From SIG455 sp045646385 (GTDB taxonomy: Bacteria; Bacillota; Clostridia; UMGS1810), in NCBI GenBank assembly GCA_045646385.1, contig JAZRKQ010000012.1, forward strand, positions 1 through 64,000: 64,000 nt of DNA, in the 5' to 3' direction. Both the position numbers and the translations under genes were made by a program. Positions 35,001 through 44,301 of the stretch are shown here, piece after piece (the stretch's first letter is position 1; each line of letters begins with the position of its first letter). Under the pieces are notes generated by a model. The model saw nothing but the letters and a program-made list of their open reading frames with translations. It did not search any database and had not been told where the DNA came from.

Positions 35001-37820
35001 ATGAAAGCATTAAAAAGAATATCCGCTATTGTTATTTCTTTGGCTATGGTTATGTCTTGTGCATTTTCATCAGTGGTTTTTGCTGCTGAAATGAACGACG
35101 TTACAACCGACAACCCATATTACAAAGCAATTAACAACCTGGTGGAAAAAGGCATTATTAACGGTTACCAGAATGATGATGGTACATATAGTTTTAAATC
35201 CGACGGTAACATTACCAGAGCAGAGTTCTGTGCGATTATCTCACGTGCAGATGCTCCTACAGGTTACAATTTTGTAAGCACAAAATCAAGTTTTACAGAC
35301 GTTGCTGCAGATAACTGGGCGTCCCCATATATTGAATATGCAGTAAACCGCAAAATCGTAAATGGTATGGGCGACGGCACCTTTGCCCCCAATGCCCCCG
35401 TTACATATGCTCAGGCAATCAAAATGATTGTTTGCGCACTTAACTACGGTTACGCTGCAGAGGCAACAACCCCCTGGTATAATACTTATCTCGAAATTGC
35501 AAATGCATTAAAACTCACCAATAATGCATACGGTTCTGCAGAACTTCCTGCTATTCGTGGTTTGGTGGCTCAACTTGTATACAATATGAACAGTACAGCC
35601 CCCGCAGTACAAAAAGGTTATGATGAGAATGGCAATCCTACTTACGGACAAGGCGATACCACTTTTGAAGAACAATCCAAAGGTACTGAAGAAATCGAGG
35701 GACAACTCGTTGCAGTGTTCAGAAAAGCGATTGACGGCAATACAGATGGTATTTCGAACAATCAGGTTAAATTGAATTGCAATGGAATAGATGTGCTCTT
35801 TAATATAGGATCATACTCTATGGATGACCTTGCTGAATTTTTGGGATACGAAGTAAAAATTGCATATTCTGAAGACGATTCAGGCAGATTTGTAATTGAA
35901 AGAATCAATAAGACATCTTCTAACGAAGTATATGTTGTTGAAGATATAGATATCAATAAGGCAAGCGTTACAACTTCTTCTATGGAATATTATGATGATA
36001 ACGCAAAAAATGGTATTTCTGAACTTGATTTTGCATCTGACATGAAAGTGCTTGTTAATGGCGGAGCAAAAGCATCAGGTTGGGTTAGTGACCTTCAACT
36101 TGATTGCGGCACCATTACATTTATCGATTATAACGACGATGGTTATATGGACGTAGCATTTGTTAAAAGTTATGAAACTTTTTATGTTAAGAGTGTAACA
36201 AAAAATAAGAACACATATACGGTATACGACAAATTCTCTGGAACAAATGTAACATTTAACGATGATACACAGGATATCACAGTTAAAGTAGCAAATAACA
36301 ATTCTGACACACTTGCAGACGGAACACTTGCAAGCATTGCTGCAAATAACATCTTGTCTTTTGCACGTTCTGCAACTGACTCTGATGAAATTGAAATTAT
36401 CGTTTCTAAGAAAACCGCTTCCGGAAGTTCTTCTGCAAGCGAAGTAAAAGGTTTAAACGATACAGCACAGACTGTAACATTAGGCAATAAAGAATTTGTT
36501 TACAGCGATTTTTATATTAATAACAAGGACAATGCTACTTATCCACAGGGTTTGAATGTGGGCGATATGTGCACTGCTTACCTTGATTTTACAGGTAAAC
36601 TTGCAGCAGTTGATAAAAAAGAAGCAACAGTTAATTATGGTTATATAATCAATGTTGCCGCTGCTTCAAATGATATAGATTCTGATGTTTATGAAGTTTT
36701 AATTTATAACAACGGTATTAAAAAATTAACCGTTGCAAAAACAGGATTTAAAATTAACAGTTCACCCGCTGATCCTGCTGATTTAGTTACTGCTGTTACA
36801 ACTTCTGCTACAACAGTAAATGCACAACTTGCTTCTGACAAAAAAGGTAATGCAACCAAAGCAGTTCTTGTTAAATACGAACTTGCAAACAACGGTCAGT
36901 TGAAATCAGTTACTACTTTGGATGGCGGTAATACAGTGATGAGTGCAGATGCATTTTCATATTCATCAAGCGTATTTACAAAAAGTCCCGATAAAATAAC
37001 CATTAATGATACTACTAAGGTGTTCCTTGTACCTAAAGACAGAAATATACAGTCAAGTTACAAAATGGGTAAAGGCAATCTGACAAATGGCGAAACATAC
37101 TATGTTCACGCTTTTGATATTGAAAACAATATCGCAAAAGCAATCGTTGTTTATGGACAGGACGTTAAGATTAAACCTACATCAGAAACAATTCTTGTTA
37201 AAAAGATTACCAGTGTTTCCAACAGCAATAGCGAACCCGTTAAAGAACTTGAATATTACACATTCAGCACAGTTGGTGGTGAGTCTAAGAAATATCTTAC
37301 TAAAGAGTCAACCACACTTGACGGCGTTGAACCGGGCGATGTAATTAAAGTTCTTCTTGATGGCAGTGTTGTAGAAAAAGTTCTTCCCATATTCGATTCA
37401 AGCGAACTTGCAATTTACACGGGTACTGAAATGGGCAACAACTATGGTACTAATGTAGGTGATGGCTTGGGCGATGGAAGAGTTAAATATGCTATCAACA
37501 GCGATAACTCATATTTTGTAACATTTGGTAAAGTTAAATTGAGTCCTGCAGAGTCTAAAGGTAATGGTGTTATGGAAGTTGAGTATATAGTTGATGACAA
37601 GAATAATAATGATGACAGTGATGATGATAAAGTAACCAATACATATGTAGGTGTTACAGACGCTGTAGTTTATAGTTTTGATGCTGATGCTACAGATAAT
37701 GAATTCTTCTTAAAGGCTTCACGTGATGCTATTTACGATGAAGCAGGTAGTGAGTCTAATGTTCTTGTAATAAGTAGCCATGGCGACGGTTCATACAAAG
37801 GTATAATTATTTTTGAATAA
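35001..37820 (+). CDS. SLH-domain surface (S-layer-type) protein
   Basis: A 939-residue secreted protein with a signal peptide (about residues 1-29, cleavage near VFA-AE). Three SLH repeats follow, at about residues 32-85, 97-150 and 157-198, that should bind pyruvylated secondary wall polymer. The remaining 740 residues are acidic, rich in Asn/Asp/Thr/Ser/Val, and show no domain I recognise; a short Asp/Asn run (NNDDSDDDK) is near the end. Strong promoter, AGGAGG Shine-Dalgarno, own terminator and monocistronic layout suggest an abundant S-layer component, though this is inferred. Confidence 0.88.
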   Translation: MKALKRISAIVISLAMVMSCAFSSVVFAAEMNDVTTDNPYYKAINNLVEKGIINGYQNDDGTYSFKSDGNITRAEFCAIISRADAPTGYNFVSTKSSFTDVAADNWASPYIEYAVNRKIVNGMGDGTFAPNAPVTYAQAIKMIVCALNYGYAAEATTPWYNTYLEIANALKLTNNAYGSAELPAIRGLVAQLVYNMNSTAPAVQKGYDENGNPTYGQGDTTFEEQSKGTEEIEGQLVAVFRKAIDGNTDGISNNQVKLNCNGIDVLFNIGSYSMDDLAEFLGYEVKIAYSEDDSGRFVIERINKTSSNEVYVVEDIDINKASVTTSSMEYYDDNAKNGISELDFASDMKVLVNGGAKASGWVSDLQLDCGTITFIDYNDDGYMDVAFVKSYETFYVKSVTKNKNTYTVYDKFSGTNVTFNDDTQDITVKVANNNSDTLADGTLASIAANNILSFARSATDSDEIEIIVSKKTASGSSSASEVKGLNDTAQTVTLGNKEFVYSDFYINNKDNATYPQGLNVGDMCTAYLDFTGKLAAVDKKEATVNYGYIINVAAASNDIDSDVYEVLIYNNGIKKLTVAKTGFKINSSPADPADLVTAVTTSATTVNAQLASDKKGNATKAVLVKYELANNGQLKSVTTLDGGNTVMSADAFSYSSSVFTKSPDKITINDTTKVFLVPKDRNIQSSYKMGKGNLTNGETYYVHAFDIENNIAKAIVVYGQDVKIKPTSETILVKKITSVSNSNSEPVKELEYYTFSTVGGESKKYLTKESTTLDGVEPGDVIKVLLDGSVVEKVLPIFDSSELAIYTGTEMGNNYGTNVGDGLGDGRVKYAINSDNSYFVTFGKVKLSPAESKGNGVMEVEYIVDDKNNNDDSDDDKVTNTYVGVTDAVVYSFDADATDNEFFLKASRDAIYDEAGSESNVLVISSHGDGSYKGIIIFE

Positions 37821-37831
37821 TTCATAATTTT

Positions 37832-37861
37832 AAAACGAGGTCCATAATGGACCTCGTTTTT
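37832..37861 (+). terminator. Intrinsic terminator of the SLH gene
   Basis: A 13-bp stem, AAAACGAGGTCCA / TGGACCTCGTTTT, with a TAA loop. Confidence 0.9.
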
Positions 37862-37869
37862 ATAACTTA

Positions 37870-37905
37870 TAAAAATCAAAAAGCCGAGTAATTTTACTCG
37901 GCTTT
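37870..37905 (-). terminator. Intrinsic terminator of secG
   Basis: An 11-bp stem, AAAGCCGAGTA / TACTCGGCTTT. On the minus strand it is followed by TTTTTGATTTTT, 11 bases after the secG stop. Confidence 0.85.
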
Positions 37906-37916
37906 AACTTTTAATA

Positions 37917-38147
37917 TTAAACTAACAATGCTAATACAAAAGATGTAATTACGAACAGTATAGCCACAACTGTGGTTGCTCTTGAAAGCATACCGTCTAA
38001 AGTTCTTGCTTTATTCTTACCAAAGAATGTTTCAGCGCCGCCGCCGATACTTCCTGAAAGACCTGCGTTTTTGCTTGACTGAAGCAGAACAACTGCAATC
38101 AGAATCAACGCAAGAATTACGTGAACAACAGTCAATGCGATAACCAT
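37917..38147 (-). CDS. secG: Preprotein translocase subunit SecG
   Basis: A 76-residue inner-membrane protein with two hydrophobic helices (about residues 2-22 and 54-75) joined by a Gly/Ser-rich loop holding QSSKNAGLSGSIGGGAE, the family signature. It assists SecYE in protein export. GGAGGTG lies upstream of the ATG. It has its own promoter and terminator downstream of mnmG; in many Firmicutes secG instead precedes rnr and smpB. Confidence 0.93.
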   Translation of the reverse strand: MVIALTVVHVILALILIAVVLLQSSKNAGLSGSIGGGAETFFGKNKARTLDGMLSRATTVVAILFVITSFVLALLV

Positions 38148-38175
38148 GTTTTAAGCACCTCCAATACTAATTTAT

Positions 38176-38204
38176 ATAATATCACATAAATCTTTGTTTT
38201 GCAA
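38176..38204 (-). promoter_or_regulatory. Promoter of secG
   Basis: Minus strand: TTGCAA, a 17-bp spacer and an extended -10 TGATATTAT, in the 76-bp gap between mnmG and secG. Confidence 0.62.
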
Positions 38205-38223
38205 TATAAAAATGTAATAATTT

Positions 38224-40122
38224 TTAAAGTTTTGAATTTTCTTCCCTTGATTTCTTCGTTAAGTGTATAAACAAAACATCTATATCTGCCGGCGAAACAC
38301 CCGATATTCTTGATGCCTGACCAAGTGTAAGTGGCTTAATCTGGTCAAGTTTCTGACGTGCTTCAAGCCTTAATCCGTCTATGGATAAAAAATCTGTATC
38401 TGCAGGTATGCGAACTCTTTCTGTTTTGGCAGATTTTTTTGCCTGAGCCTCCTGCTTTTGGATATATCCCTCGTACTTAATCTGGATATTTACCTGCTCG
38501 GCAACATCAAGCGGGAGTTTAACTCTTTCGTTGTCTATCTCTTCAACTAAAAAATAGTCAAGTTCAGGTCTGCGGATAAGTTCGGCAAGTTTTACACCGG
38601 TTGTAATAGGGGATGTGCCGTTATTTTTTAAAAGATTGTTTACTTTTTCCGACGGACCGATATTGATTGCATTAATGCGTTCAATTTCGTTTTCAATAAG
38701 CGATTTTTTTGTAAGGAAGTTTTCATATCGCTCGTCGCTTATAAGCCCTATATCATGCCCGATTTCCGTTAAGCGTAAATCCGCATTATCCTGCCTTAAA
38801 AGGAGTCTGTACTCGCTTCTTGAGGTCATCATTCTGTATGGCTCGTTTGTGCCTTTAGATGTAAGGTCGTCTATAAGTGTGCCAATGTAACCTTGGCAGC
38901 GGTCAAGCACTACGGGTTCTAATCCTTTAATCTTGCGAGCGGCATTTATACCTGCCATAAGTCCTTGTGCTGCGGCTTCTTCGTAGCCGGAACTGCCGTT
39001 AAACTGACCTGCTCCGTAAAGACCTGCGTGGTCTTTAAACTCAAGTGAAGGATAGAGCATAGTGCTGTCTATACAATCGTACTCAATAGCATAAGCCGTA
39101 CGTGTAATTATTGCATTTTCAAGTCCTGCTATGGAGTGGATAACTTCTACCTGAACATCTTCAGGCAAAGACGACGACAACCCTTGAATATACATCTCGT
39201 CAGTGTTAAGCCCTAACGGTTCAATGAAAAGTTGATGCCTTTCTTTATCCGGAAAGCGCCTGATTTTATCTTCTATTGAGGGGCAATATCTTGGACCGAC
39301 ACCCTCTATAAGTCCGTTGAAAAGAGGAGAGCGATGCATATTGTCAAGTATTATCTTGTGCGTGCGCTCGTTTGTGTATGTCATATGGCAGCATACGGTG
39401 TTTGGGTTAGGCTCTGTTGTTTCGAAAGAAAATGGAGTAACAACCTCGTCGCCGTATTGTATTTCCATTTTGGAAAAGTCTATGCTGCTTTTTGCAACCC
39501 TTGCAGGTGTTCCTGTTTTAAAACGCATAAGTTTTATGCCGTTTTCTGCAAGGCATGCAGAAAGTTCGTTGGCAGGGAATACACCGTCAGGGCCTCCCGA
39601 ATATGCAACATCGCCTACAATAATTTTGCCTTTTAAAAATGTGCCTGTGGCAATTATAACCGCTTTAACGTCAAACTGTGCACCAAGACGTGTCGTTACA
39701 GAGCAGACAGCACCGTTATCATCAAAGCCTATATTTACTATTTCGGCTTGCTTAAGTTCTAAATTTTCCTGACGTTCAATGCGCTTTTTCATCTCGTCTG
39801 TATAGGCGCGTCTGTCAGCCTGAGCACGTGGAGAGTATACGGCAGGGCCTTTACCTCTGTTCAATATTCTGGATTGTATTGCGGCAAAGTCTGCCACTTT
39901 ACCCATCTCACCGCCGAGCGCATCAATCTCACGTACAAGTTGGCCTTTTGCAGTTCCGCCTATACACGGATTGCAAGCCATATTTGCTATAAAATCAAGG
40001 TTGGTAGCAAACATTATGGTTTTGCAGCCAAGACGTGCAGCGGCAAAAGCCGCCTCGCAACCTGCGTGACCGCCACCCACTACTGCAACATCGTATGTTC
40101 CCATATAAAAATTATTGCTCAT
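38224..40122 (-). CDS. mnmG: tRNA uridine-5-carboxymethylaminomethyl modification enzyme MnmG
   Basis: FAD-dependent partner of MnmE that modifies U34 of certain tRNAs. The 632 residues start with the dinucleotide-binding GGGHAGCEAA and contain the conserved CNPCIGGTAKGQLVREIDA and the C-terminal helical tRNA/MnmE-binding region. The start at 40122 is supported by AAGGA 12 bases upstream; an alternative ATG six codons in has no Shine-Dalgarno. It follows mnmE by 21 bp. Confidence 0.96.
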   Translation of the reverse strand: MSNNFYMGTYDVAVVGGGHAGCEAAFAAARLGCKTIMFATNLDFIANMACNPCIGGTAKGQLVREIDALGGEMGKVADFAAIQSRILNRGKGPAVYSPRAQADRRAYTDEMKKRIERQENLELKQAEIVNIGFDDNGAVCSVTTRLGAQFDVKAVIIATGTFLKGKIIVGDVAYSGGPDGVFPANELSACLAENGIKLMRFKTGTPARVAKSSIDFSKMEIQYGDEVVTPFSFETTEPNPNTVCCHMTYTNERTHKIILDNMHRSPLFNGLIEGVGPRYCPSIEDKIRRFPDKERHQLFIEPLGLNTDEMYIQGLSSSLPEDVQVEVIHSIAGLENAIITRTAYAIEYDCIDSTMLYPSLEFKDHAGLYGAGQFNGSSGYEEAAAQGLMAGINAARKIKGLEPVVLDRCQGYIGTLIDDLTSKGTNEPYRMMTSRSEYRLLLRQDNADLRLTEIGHDIGLISDERYENFLTKKSLIENEIERINAINIGPSEKVNNLLKNNGTSPITTGVKLAELIRRPELDYFLVEEIDNERVKLPLDVAEQVNIQIKYEGYIQKQEAQAKKSAKTERVRIPADTDFLSIDGLRLEARQKLDQIKPLTLGQASRISGVSPADIDVLFIHLTKKSREENSKL

Positions 40123-40143
40123 TTATAAAACAAATCCTTCCCG

Positions 40144-41499
40144 TCATTTTCCAACGCAGTATGTTTCAAAAATTGTGTTTATAATATCGTCGGAAATTTC
40201 TGCACCATCAATTAAGTTGAGCGCATTAGCCGCTGAGTGTATATCGTCAATCGCCATATCTGATGACAAAATTTTTACTGTGTTTAGCGCGTTTTGTGTA
40301 AATGTACGAGCCTTTTTAACTGCGTCTTTTTCTCTTTCTCCTGAAAGGAGCGTGTCAGACTCTGTACATTCCTCAATTCCGTTTATATAAATCTGTTCAA
40401 TTTTATCTGTAAGTTCTCTTAATCCGTCACCGCTTTTGGCACAGAATTTAATTGCATCATTTTCAAACGGTAAATCAAAGTTTTGCGCAATGTCACACTT
40501 GTTTGCAATTATTATGGTGTTTTTATCTTTAACCATATTATATATCTGAATATCGGCATCGTCTAAAGGTTTTGAGCAATCCACTACAAAAAGCACAAGT
40601 TCGGCAACCTCTGCAAGGCTTTTTGCCCTTTCAACACCAATGCTTTCAACAGTATCACCCGTTTCACGTATACCGGCGGTATCTGTAAGTTTAAGCATAA
40701 GGTTGCCTACTGTTACCACTTCTTCAATGGTATCACGTGTAGTTCCGGGAATATCGGTAACAATTGCTCTGTCGCATTGAGCGAGCAAATTCATAAGCGA
40801 CGATTTACCTACGTTCGGTTTGCCGACTATTACCGTTGGTATGCCTTCTTTTGCGACTATACCTTTATCGGCATTTTCCAACAGGTTGTCCATCATAGAT
40901 ATTGCTTTTTCAAGCGACTGCTCAATTTTTCCGTCCTCTGCCTCGTCAAGTTCTTCCGGAAAATCAAACGATGCCTGAATATAAGCGGCGGTTTCCATTA
41001 AATTTTCACGTATATTACGTATGCGTTCGGCAAGTTTTCCGTTTAAGTGATTCAGTGCCATCTTATGCTGGAGTTTGGTTTTAGCGTTTATCATATCCAT
41101 AACAGAACTTGCGTATGTTAAGTCCACTCTGCCGTTTAAAAATGCGCGTTTTGTAAACTCACCCGCTTCTGCAGGACGTGCACCGGCATCATAAACTGCA
41201 CCGAGTACGGCTTTGGTAACATAAAGACCGCCGTGACAGTTAATCTCCACAACGTCTTCTGCCGTAAATGTGTGCGGTGCGTGCATAACGCTTACAAGCA
41301 CTTCGTCAACTGTTTCGTCGTTTGATATTATATGACCATAGGTAATACTGCGGTTAGGTGCATCTGCAAGAGTTTTGCCGCTTTTGGAACGAAAAACTTT
41401 ATCGGCAATTTCTATTGCATCGCTTCCGCTTATACGTATTACTGATATGCCGCCTCTGCCATAGGGGGTGGAAACGGCTGCTATTGTATCGTAGTCCAT
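40144..41499 (-). CDS. mnmE: tRNA modification GTPase MnmE (TrmE)
   Basis: GTPase that works with MnmG on wobble uridines. 451 residues: an N-terminal folate-binding domain (TIAAVSTPYGRGGISVIRISG with its first residues), a central G domain (GKPNVGKSS, DIPGTTRDT, DTAGIR, NKCD), and the terminal CVGK motif with the essential Cys. The start at 41499 is preferred: GGTGAGG lies upstream, whereas the GTG at 41514 is part of that Shine-Dalgarno. rsmG and jag, which often flank this pair near oriC, are absent here. Confidence 0.96.
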   Translation of the reverse strand: MDYDTIAAVSTPYGRGGISVIRISGSDAIEIADKVFRSKSGKTLADAPNRSITYGHIISNDETVDEVLVSVMHAPHTFTAEDVVEINCHGGLYVTKAVLGAVYDAGARPAEAGEFTKRAFLNGRVDLTYASSVMDMINAKTKLQHKMALNHLNGKLAERIRNIRENLMETAAYIQASFDFPEELDEAEDGKIEQSLEKAISMMDNLLENADKGIVAKEGIPTVIVGKPNVGKSSLMNLLAQCDRAIVTDIPGTTRDTIEEVVTVGNLMLKLTDTAGIRETGDTVESIGVERAKSLAEVAELVLFVVDCSKPLDDADIQIYNMVKDKNTIIIANKCDIAQNFDLPFENDAIKFCAKSGDGLRELTDKIEQIYINGIEECTESDTLLSGEREKDAVKKARTFTQNALNTVKILSSDMAIDDIHSAANALNLIDGAEISDDIINTIFETYCVGK

Positions 41500-41530
41500 G
41501 ATAAACCTCACCAAAAAATATATACATTAT

Positions 41531-41559
41531 ATTATAACATTTTTAAATTAATAAAGCAA
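41531..41559 (-). promoter_or_regulatory. Promoter of mnmEG
   Basis: Minus strand: TTGCTT, a 17-bp spacer and TGTTATAAT (perfect extended -10), 31 bp from the mnmE start. Confidence 0.6.
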
Positions 41560-41618
41560 TATTTTTCAAATGTATTTTTTAGCAAAAATCGGTAAAAATA
41601 TTAGCGGAGTGATGGTGT

Positions 41619-43226
41619 ATGATAAGAAATTTGTTTTTATATAAAGAGCCTGCCGATAAGTACCGGTTTGAAATATCTGCAGATAATAGCAAAAAAAAAA
41701 CAACGCTTGAGCCTATGGAAAACGTCAGCAGCGATATTAGTGTCAATCTTGAATATACAAAAGAACTTTTTTCGTTCCCTAAAAACAGTGATATTGTTAT
41801 CCGCGAGTTTGACGTAAGCGTAGAGGGGAAACTTTTGCGTGGATTTGTAATATGTGTTGATGGCCTTGCAGGAAGTGCGCTTATTAATGAAAGCATTTTG
41901 TTGCCGCTTATGTGCCTTTCCGATTTAGAACGCCGGCACGGAGAAAGTACGCAAGACTATATATACAGGCGATTAATTCCGCACGTACGTCTTTCGCAAG
42001 AACGTGATATTAATAAACTTTTAAAACCTGTTAACTACGGAAATTGTGCTGTGTTTATAGATACATTGGACGTGGGTTTTGGAATAGATGTAAAGTCGTG
42101 GGAGCACAGGGGAGTCGGTGAGCCTGCAAATGAAACGGTTATTCAAGGCCCTCACGAGGGTTTTAACGAGATGCTCCGTGCAAATACAGCGCTTATACGA
42201 AAAACTTTGAACACGCCGAATCTTGTTATGGAAACTGCCACTCTCGGCAAAACCAGCCAGACATATGCATCTATATGCTATCTTAAAAATGTGGCCAATT
42301 CCTCGCTTGTAGACGAAGTTCGGTACAGACTGAATAATATTGATGTTGAATATATTTTATCTTCGTTAAACCTTGCACAGTATATAGAGGAATCGACTTA
42401 CCTTTCCATTCCTCAGGTTGTTGCAACTGAACGTCCTGATCGTGTATGCAATGCATTGGTAGAAGGCAGGGTGGCAATAGTTGTAAGCGGAAGCCCACAG
42501 GTACTTATTGTGCCCACAACTATTTTCGATATGGCAACCTCGCCCGAAGATACGTATCTGCGTCTTCCATATTCATTTTTAATACGTATAGTCCGTATGG
42601 CAGCAATAGTTCTGTCGTTATTTGCACCGGCGGTGTTTTTGGCGGTTATGAATTTTCATCAGGAACTTATACTGACGGATATTTTATTTGCGCTTTCTAA
42701 AGCACGTTCTGCCGTGCCGTTTTCATCACTTATAGAATTGCTTTTAATGGAACTTTCGTTTGAACTGATTAAAGAAGCGGGAATACGCGTCCCAGGCCCT
42801 GTTGGCTCTACACTTGGCATAGTTGGCGGACTTATTTTAGGTCAGGCGGCAGTATCGGCAAATATAGTAAGCCCTATTATGATAATAGTGGTCGCTGTTA
42901 CGGGGATAGCATCGTTTGCAATACCGAGTTATCAACTTTCGTTTTCGTTCAGATTTATGCGTTTTATTTATACCTTTGCAGCGGCAATTGCAGGTTTTTT
43001 CGGTATATTTACAGTTATGTTTTTAGATACGCTTCTTATAGTAAACACTAAATCCTTTGGTGCTGCATACGCGGCTCCGCTTGCACCGAGAACAAAGTCT
43101 AAAATAACAAGTCTGCTATTTACTGAGCCTATATGGAAAGGCGGCAGACGTCCTGATTATCTTGAACCAAAAGATAAGCACGACAGTGCAAAAATAAGCC
43201 GCACATGGAAATACAAAAAGAGGTGA
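41619..43226 (+). CDS. Spore germinant receptor A subunit (GerA family)
   Basis: 535 residues. A large N-terminal cytoplasmic domain is followed by a C-terminal membrane domain with about five helices. The family signature RVPGPVGSTLGIVGG is at about residues 388-402. Receptors of this type sit in the spore inner membrane and start germination on nutrient binding. GGAGTGA lies upstream. I see no convincing SigG promoter in the 80-bp leader. The gene is followed by gerB, gerC and a small membrane protein in one tight operon, with the B-subunit start 6 bases after this stop. Confidence 0.94.
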   Translation: MIRNLFLYKEPADKYRFEISADNSKKKTTLEPMENVSSDISVNLEYTKELFSFPKNSDIVIREFDVSVEGKLLRGFVICVDGLAGSALINESILLPLMCLSDLERRHGESTQDYIYRRLIPHVRLSQERDINKLLKPVNYGNCAVFIDTLDVGFGIDVKSWEHRGVGEPANETVIQGPHEGFNEMLRANTALIRKTLNTPNLVMETATLGKTSQTYASICYLKNVANSSLVDEVRYRLNNIDVEYILSSLNLAQYIEESTYLSIPQVVATERPDRVCNALVEGRVAIVVSGSPQVLIVPTTIFDMATSPEDTYLRLPYSFLIRIVRMAAIVLSLFAPAVFLAVMNFHQELILTDILFALSKARSAVPFSSLIELLLMELSFELIKEAGIRVPGPVGSTLGIVGGLILGQAAVSANIVSPIMIIVVAVTGIASFAIPSYQLSFSFRFMRFIYTFAAAIAGFFGIFTVMFLDTLLIVNTKSFGAAYAAPLAPRTKSKITSLLFTEPIWKGGRRPDYLEPKDKHDSAKISRTWKYKKR

Positions 43227-43232
43227 TGGTAT

Positions 43233-44300
43233 TTGTCCGACATAAATACTCGGAAGATTAGTAGCAAAGAGGCTACGTGGTTTTTGATTATACTTTTTGT
43301 ATCAAAAATATTGTTTGCTGATATAAATGAGTATATAAATTTTTCCGGAACGGCTGCATATATGCAAACTGCATGGTGTGCTGCTCTGGCATTAGTCCTT
43401 TTTTGGGTAACAGCGTATATTGCTGATGGCGACGATATATTTTCTGCAGCATATGCGGCGCTTGGCAATATCGGTATGAAAAGTGTTGGCATATTAATAT
43501 CGGTTTTACTGATTTTTGACGCAGGAGTTATGTTCAGGGTGTATGCTGATATAATCGCTTCCATCGTACTGCCTGATTCTGCCGACTTTTTCATAATGAT
43601 ACTGCTTGTTGCGGCGGCGGGGTTTGCAGCATTTGCAGGTGTTGGAACATTGGCTTCATACTCGTATGCAGCAGGAATTATACTTGTGGCATCGCTTGCA
43701 CTTATACTCGTTTTAAATATCCCCAACTACAGTTTAACAAATATCTATCCTCTGCTTGGTAACGGGGGCGATAAAATACTGTCGGGGGTGGGCGGTATAA
43801 ATGTGTATGCAGATATTTTTCTTTTGTTTTTGATGTCTGTTTATTTAAAAAAAAATGAGTCTGTAAGAAAAAGCGGTATTAAAGCCATAATTATATCCGG
43901 AGTAGTTATTACGGCTACAACTTTTCTTTATATATTAACGGTACCGTATCCTGCGTCATCAGGGTTTGCGCTGCCGATTTTAGAGATTGCCTTTGATGTT
44001 AATTTAGATGTAATATTCCAGAGAGCAGAGGGATTGTTTCTGTTTCTGTGGATATTTTCGGGATTCATTTTAACCGGTGCATATATAAGTTTTTCTGTTT
44101 TGTCATTTGAAAGGACTTTTAATTTGTCCGACAGACGTGCCGTTATAGGTGTATTTTTGCTTATAGCCGCGTGCATAGCACTTTGTGCGGACACATCGTC
44201 TTTGCAAAGCGGAGTTTATACGTGGTTTTATAAAATATTTACTGGCGTGGCGTTTATATTGCCGTTTTTGGTTTTCAGCATAAAGCGGTTAAGGAGATAA
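43233..44300 (+). CDS. Spore germinant receptor B subunit (GerB family permease-like)
   Basis: A 355-residue polytopic membrane protein with about ten hydrophobic segments, of the spore-germination permease group within the APC superfamily; it is thought to form the nutrient-binding pocket and channel. The TTG start at 43233 is fixed by AGAGGTGATGG just upstream, which overlaps the gerA stop codon. It ends one base before the gerC start. Confidence 0.92.
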   Translation: MSDINTRKISSKEATWFLIILFVSKILFADINEYINFSGTAAYMQTAWCAALALVLFWVTAYIADGDDIFSAAYAALGNIGMKSVGILISVLLIFDAGVMFRVYADIIASIVLPDSADFFIMILLVAAAGFAAFAGVGTLASYSYAAGIILVASLALILVLNIPNYSLTNIYPLLGNGGDKILSGVGGINVYADIFLLFLMSVYLKKNESVRKSGIKAIIISGVVITATTFLYILTVPYPASSGFALPILEIAFDVNLDVIFQRAEGLFLFLWIFSGFILTGAYISFSVLSFERTFNLSDRRAVIGVFLLIAACIALCADTSSLQSGVYTWFYKIFTGVAFILPFLVFSIKRLRR

Positions 44301-44301
44301 T

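Noticed and set aside
41537..41618. SigG-type promoter before gerA
   Set aside because: AT-rich stretches give weak partial matches only, with wrong spacing; not reportable.
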